Shown here piece after piece: positions 7,047 to 10,607 of a stretch of 10,607 nt of DNA. The DNA comes from Methanomassiliicoccales archaeon UBA147 (GTDB taxonomy: Archaea; Thermoplasmatota; Thermoplasmata; SG8-5). The position numbers and the translations under genes were made by a program. The stretch spans positions 1 through 10,607 of the forward strand of contig DAJR01000044.1 in assembly GCA_002496385.1 (NCBI GenBank). Direction: 5' to 3'. Each line of letters opens with the position of its first letter. Position 1 is the first letter of the stretch. The notes beneath the pieces are model-generated. The model searched no databases. It saw only the letters and a list, made by a program, of their open reading frames with translations, and was not told where the DNA came from.

Positions 7047-7129
7047 ACCCTAGACCCTTAATTCCATTTTGCAAACAGAGCCCCTAGACCCTTTATACCA
7101 TCTTGTAAACAAAGACCCCAGACCCTCTA
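7047..7129. repeat. Tandem 34-bp repeat array (copy B)
   Basis: Units at 7047-7080 and 7081-7114 are followed by a 15-bp terminal unit ACCCCAGACCCTCTA (7115-7129), identical to the terminal unit at 71-85. The middle of the unit varies, while CCTAGACCCTT and AAACA-AG are kept. There are no spacers. Confidence 0.85.
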
Positions 7130-7241
7130 TCCCATGGCGAAAGCCTCTTTTTGCCTCATTCTGTTCCGGCGTTCATCGATTGCTGTCAGAATGTCGCAAG
7201 CCAGATGGTGCTATTAAGTATCACAATGTTTCCGCGCCATT

Positions 7242-7282
7242 GGTGAATCCTCTGCTTAAATCAAATAACAGACGGATTCACC
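7242..7282 (-). terminator. Inverted repeat downstream of the beta-helix gene
   Basis: Perfect 9-bp arms GGTGAATCC (7242-7250) and GGATTCACC (7274-7282) enclose a 23-nt loop. They lie just beyond the T-rich run that follows the beta-helix stop codon. The structure probably aids 3'-end formation or mRNA stability for that gene. The long loop keeps confidence low. Confidence 0.35.
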
Positions 7283-7284
7283 GG

Positions 7285-7294
7285 AAAAAGAAAA
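7285..7294 (-). terminator. T-rich terminator of the beta-helix gene
   Basis: Immediately after the TAA stop the minus strand reads TTTTCTTTTT. Archaeal RNA polymerase terminates readily at such T-runs, so this is the likely intrinsic terminator. Confidence 0.5.
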
Positions 7295-10200
7295 TTATTG
7301 GAATTTTTCTTTATTCCTCAGATACTGTTCCTCGCTCATCTTCCCTTCTTTGTACGCCTTCTCGATGCGCTCCAGTTTATCCTCGTTGGTGAGTCCGGAC
7401 TTCGGAGGCTCGACCTTCTGGGGTTCGGATTCCGGAATGGATTCAGGCGCGGGTTCGGGGGCGCAGAACGGGCACGGTGCGCCCTTCTCGATGTCGAGGC
7501 CGCAGTTGGGGCAGATTTCAGTCTCCAGGGCGGGTTCCTGCCGAGCGGTTGGTTCTACAGCCTCTGAAGCCTCAGCGGGAATCCCGGCGGCCTGTTCTAC
7601 CGATGCGGCGTTGCCCCGGAACGCGACCAGCATCCCTATTATGGCCAGCATGACTATGAGGATCCACAGCCACCAGAATCTCGTCAGGAGGCCGTCCTGC
7701 TCGGGGGTCGTGTCGTCATTGTCATCTTCTTCGGCCCATCGGTCCGGGTCGTCCGGGAAGGCATCAAGAATCAGGTCTGTGGTGCTGTCGTCCACGGTCA
7801 TGCCCGGGTTCCAGGCATCCGGGTATCCGTCGCCATCACTGTCCACGCTAGCGGCAGGGTCGGTGGGGAATGCGTCTTCGTGGTTCGGCACTCCGTCCTC
7901 GTCAGAATCTGGGGCAGGCAAGGATCTGACGGCCACGGTGTCGTTCGCCGAGTTGCCGGCTGCATCGGAGACGGTGAGTACCACAGTAAAATTGCCGGGG
8001 GTCAAAAATACAAATGTGGGCATGGGTCCGTAAAGTGTTATGGTTCCCCCGTCATACTGAAACATCCATGTGTAATTAGTGATGCCGATGTTGTCTGTGC
8101 TGGCCTTGCCATTGAAATTCACCGGGTCTCCCCAATTCACAGTCTGGTTCTCGCTGGCATCCGCGACAGGCGGGTCGTTGTCAATGATTGGTATAGCTCT
8201 TACCGCACTGACATTCCAGTTCCCAGCCTTGTCTGTGACGGCGATGGAATATTCCAATACCGTCAATTCGTCCGATGGCATGGTTATCGTCCTGTTGCCG
8301 TAACCGCCTGACGATTGTACGAAACTGAGGTTCATCTCAAGTTCCCGGCCGATGCGGAATATCACTCTGACTTCCGAAAAGGCTATGTTGTCGGTGACAA
8401 GGCAATGGAATGTGTAGGCGTCTCCTGTCGTGGCCTCGGCCAAGCTGTAATCCTCTATCTCCGGAGGGGTCTTGTCGAATCCGCAAATCTCATCCGCATT
8501 GTCGGGCAAAGGTTCCACGTTCCCGATGGAATCGCAGGCGATGCTGTACAACTTGTAATGTCCCTCGCCATCCGGGAAGTCAAATGTATAATTCCATGGT
8601 TCCTCGTGCATGACCTCGAAGTCCGTCAAGGGAGACCAAGTGACGTTGTCCGCACTGTACTCGTAAAGAAGAGCGACGTTTGCCACCTGGCCATCGACGG
8701 TCTTTATCGCAGCCACTGATATGTTCACGGTCCCAGTTCTGTGCCAGTACGCCCCGGTATCCCCAATGAAGGAGGTGGGCAAAGTTCCGAAGCTAGAATC
8801 TCTCATGAGCGGATAATTGTCCCTGGCGCCGGAATCGCCATGTATGGCGGTGTAGGGCGTGTCCCCTATTCCGTCGGAGCCGGGATTGTTCTGGGCGGGC
8901 CCGTTGCGATTGTCCACGCCAGTGTAATCGCCCCAGTAGTTGCCGCCGGAGGGGTAGCCGTTGTGCCATTGATTGGGGGAATTATAGTTTATTCCCTGAT
9001 AAACATTCGATGCGAATGTGTTGTGAAAAATCAAATTTGAGTTAGATGTGTACACTGCCAAACCAAAACTATTGTTTGAAATGTGATTGTAATTTATGAC
9101 ACAATTGGTAGTTTGGTGTAAAGACATTCCAAAATAAGTATTACCATCCACAATGTTTTGCTTGATTACCAGCGAATTCGAATAATCGACACAGATGCCC
9201 TCTTCATTGTTGTTTATAGTATTATTGATTATGTTGCATGCACTCGAATATATTGAAACAAGTCCAATACGCACGTTGTGGCTCACGATGTTTTGGTGTA
9301 CACTGATATTCCTGGACTCGTACAGATATCCTCCGTCGTCATTCAACGACACATCATTGTTCATGAAAATATTGACGTCGGAAAATGCATAATAAAAACC
9401 AAAGGCATTGCACTGGAAACTGTTACTGGCTAGGGTGTTATGAGAAGAATATTCCACCCACACACCGGCGATATTAGATGTCGCAGTGTTGTTAATCAGT
9501 GTGTTGTGGCTGGAATCAGAAAGGTGAATGCCGTATTTGTTTCCGGTCACAGTATTGTTCATTATGCTATTGTTGCCCGAGTACCTAAGTTCCAGACCAT
9601 TCTCTGCGTTATTATACAATTGGTTATTCTCGAATATGTTTGATTCGGAGAACCAAACCTGTATGCCATATGTATTGTTTCGGCATTCGTTCGATCTGAA
9701 GGTATTGTTGGTTGATTCATATACATTCATGCCTATAAAACTTCCACTTATGTCATTGTTGAGTATCATGCTATCCGTTGATGCTTGAATAATTAAGCAA
9801 CTGTACGCTGCATTAGAGATTGTGTTGTTTTGAATATGGCTGTCCCGGGAATGAAAAATGCCTATACCGCCAGAGTTGGCGAGATAGTTAGAGGAAACTA
9901 TGTTATGCTCACAGTCAAGCACACTAATACCGTTAATGTTATCGGCTAATGTGTTAAAGAGTACAGCGAAATTCACGGAATAACTCAGGAACATGGCATC
10001 CTCATTTCTCTCGAACGTACAGTTAATTATCGAAAAGTTCTCACTACTATAGACATAAATCCCGAGATTTTCGTATCCCATGATACCGCCGCCGCTGGCA
10101 TCGTGCATGTAGCAGTCCCTAACGATGAAATGTTCGGTGGTGTTCCCGATGAACATACAATACCCATACCCGGTCCCATCTATCTCATAATTCTCGATTA

Positions 10201-10414
10201 TCCACGGGTTGTCTGCAGTGCCATTGCCGCTGCCGTTGGCATATGCGGGAAAATCCGCGTTCGAGTTAATGCGGAATGGAGTGGACATTATGTATGTGGG
10301 GCCACTTCGCTCGATATCCAGCCCTGAAATAATCATTGAACCCGGCCAGTTCAAGCCCAGGAAAGCACCGCCCATCAACGCGAGGCACACCCACACCGCC
10401 AGGACCTTTCTCAT
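7295..10414 (-). CDS. Cell-surface beta-helix protein with PKD-like, Asp-rich, TM, zinc-ribbon and SHOCT-like parts
   Basis: A 1039-residue protein with an N-terminal signal or anchor segment (about 4-29). Residues 90-480 form a NosD/PbH1-type right-handed beta helix of about 22-residue turns rich in Asn, with SSHNTL repeating 22 residues apart. GGNYWGDYTG and GSDGIGDTPY (490-521) close the helix, as is common in archaeal NosD-like proteins. Two Ig-like stretches (about 550-745) and a PKD-like domain (748-832) follow. Asp-rich calcium-type repeats are DSDEDG (836-841) and DSDGDG (858-863). One membrane helix lies at about 913-932. The inner part has a Pro/Glu linker, a zinc ribbon (C968, C971, C981, C984) and a SHOCT-like tail (1007-1039, LERIEKAYKEGKMSEEQYL). 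Most of it should lie outside the cell, perhaps binding polysaccharide; the ligand is unknown. The ATG follows GGGGTGG by 5 nt. The codons for the beta helix are much more AT-rich than the rest. Confidence 0.9.
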   Translation of the reverse strand: MRKVLAVWVCLALMGGAFLGLNWPGSMIISGLDIERSGPTYIMSTPFRINSNADFPAYANGSGNGTADNPWIIENYEIDGTGYGYCMFIGNTTEHFIVRDCYMHDASGGGIMGYENLGIYVYSSENFSIINCTFERNEDAMFLSYSVNFAVLFNTLADNINGISVLDCEHNIVSSNYLANSGGIGIFHSRDSHIQNNTISNAAYSCLIIQASTDSMILNNDISGSFIGMNVYESTNNTFRSNECRNNTYGIQVWFSESNIFENNQLYNNAENGLELRYSGNNSIMNNTVTGNKYGIHLSDSSHNTLINNTATSNIAGVWVEYSSHNTLASNSFQCNAFGFYYAFSDVNIFMNNDVSLNDDGGYLYESRNISVHQNIVSHNVRIGLVSIYSSACNIINNTINNNEEGICVDYSNSLVIKQNIVDGNTYFGMSLHQTTNCVINYNHISNNSFGLAVYTSNSNLIFHNTFASNVYQGINYNSPNQWHNGYPSGGNYWGDYTGVDNRNGPAQNNPGSDGIGDTPYTAIHGDSGARDNYPLMRDSSFGTLPTSFIGDTGAYWHRTGTVNISVAAIKTVDGQVANVALLYEYSADNVTWSPLTDFEVMHEEPWNYTFDFPDGEGHYKLYSIACDSIGNVEPLPDNADEICGFDKTPPEIEDYSLAEATTGDAYTFHCLVTDNIAFSEVRVIFRIGRELEMNLSFVQSSGGYGNRTITMPSDELTVLEYSIAVTDKAGNWNVSAVRAIPIIDNDPPVADASENQTVNWGDPVNFNGKASTDNIGITNYTWMFQYDGGTITLYGPMPTFVFLTPGNFTVVLTVSDAAGNSANDTVAVRSLPAPDSDEDGVPNHEDAFPTDPAASVDSDGDGYPDAWNPGMTVDDSTTDLILDAFPDDPDRWAEEDDNDDTTPEQDGLLTRFWWLWILIVMLAIIGMLVAFRGNAASVEQAAGIPAEASEAVEPTARQEPALETEICPNCGLDIEKGAPCPFCAPEPAPESIPESEPQKVEPPKSGLTNEDKLERIEKAYKEGKMSEEQYLRNKEKFQ

Positions 10415-10419
10415 TCATT

Positions 10420-10426
10420 CCACCCC
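10420..10426 (-). promoter_or_regulatory. Ribosome binding site of the beta-helix gene
   Basis: The minus strand reads GGGGTGG 5 nt before the ATG at 10414. It supports this start over the out-of-frame ATG at 10418. Confidence 0.5.
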
Positions 10427-10492
10427 GTCTTTCCCATGGTCATTGTATCGCCTTTTCTCCTTATTACCCTTTCGCCCGGTCTCCCCATATTA

Positions 10493-10508
10493 CTGGCTAT
10501 TTAGCCAG
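10493..10508 (-). promoter_or_regulatory. Palindrome with embedded TATA-like box upstream of the beta-helix gene
   Basis: CTGGCTA and TAGCCAG are exact inverted 7-bp arms around two T bases. On the minus strand the centre reads TAAATA, a possible TATA box about 80 nt before the gene. A palindrome over the core promoter could be an operator. The rest of the upstream region (10509-10575) shows no gene; a short inverted repeat TTCGC/GCGAA sits at 10512-10523. Confidence 0.35.
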
Positions 10509-10575
10509 CGTTTCGCTCGCGAATTCACTTACCACAGGTTAGTTGCATACCTGATTTATCGAGGCCTGTCTGATA

Positions 10576-10607
10576 TCTTTGTAAATCTAGGGGTCTAGGG
10601 ACTAGGG
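10576..10607 (+). repeat. CTAGGG heptamer array (copy C, cut by window edge)
   Basis: A TCTTT lead-in at 10576 and CTAG at 10587, 10595 and 10602 (spacing 8-7) match the start of copy B. Fifteen of 18 bases agree between 10576-10593 and 6957-6974, and the next unit is CTAGGGA in both. The array continues beyond the window. Confidence 0.75.

Larger units (their letters stand above)
6957..7129. repeat. Composite intergenic repeat element (copy B, apparently complete)
   Basis: This element fills much of the 366-bp gap between two convergent genes. In order it contains a TCTTT lead-in at 6957, a CTAGGG heptamer array (6968-7002), a 10-bp palindrome (7008-7017), a perfect hairpin (7020-7046), and two full 34-bp repeats plus a shortened third (7047-7080, 7081-7114, 7115-7129). 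Its right half matches copy A at 1-85 in unit order and terminal variant. Its left half matches copy C at the window end. All three copies point the same way. The rest of the gap (7130-7294) holds no gene or RNA that I can recognise, only the terminator structures listed separately. Confidence 0.75.

Noticed and set aside
7130..7294. Possible small RNA or tRNA gene in the convergent gap
   Set aside because: No cloverleaf, no promoter-like box and no conserved RNA pattern seen. The inverted repeat there is better read as part of a terminator.
10209..10598. Plus-strand frame running into the right edge repeat
   Set aside because: It is mostly antisense to the beta-helix signal region and promoter, with no domain or ribosome site.

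Overview
The window looks like chromosomal DNA of an archaeon, most likely an uncultivated member of Thermoplasmatota. Several features point this way: AT-rich TATA boxes placed as in archaea, possibly one leaderless gene, and a secreted parallel beta-helix (NosD/PbH1) protein carrying a PKD-like domain, Asp-rich calcium-type repeats, one membrane helix, a zinc ribbon and a SHOCT-like tail. The lineage is an inference from these architectures. The bacterial-type mutS/mutL pair also occurs in several archaeal lineages that acquired it by transfer.

Layout. Positions 1-85 hold tandem 34-bp repeats. From 5264 down to 104 on the minus strand runs a tight three-gene operon: mutS, mutL (4-nt overlap), then a radical SAM protein (2-nt gap). 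A short divergent promoter region follows. On the plus strand come a signal-peptide, single-TM exoprotein of unknown function and an mgtC/sapB-family membrane protein with its own strong TATA box. The 366-bp gap 6929-7294 lies between convergent genes. It holds a composite repeat: a CTAGGG heptamer array able to form a G-quadruplex, a perfect 10-bp hairpin, then the 34-bp repeats. The minus-strand beta-helix gene (10414-7295) fills the rest. The window ends in another copy of the CTAGGG array.

How the genes fit together. MutS recognises mismatches, and MutL appears to be the endonuclease type, which fits the absence of a MutH. The radical SAM gene is coupled to them by translation, but its substrate is unknown. 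The exoprotein, MgtC-like protein and beta-helix protein are cell-envelope genes with no evident link to repair.

The least explained feature is the composite repeat. Three copies (two cut by the window edges) lie in the same orientation in intergenic DNA, with the same internal order of repeat variants. They bracket both gene blocks. I recognise no named element of this kind.
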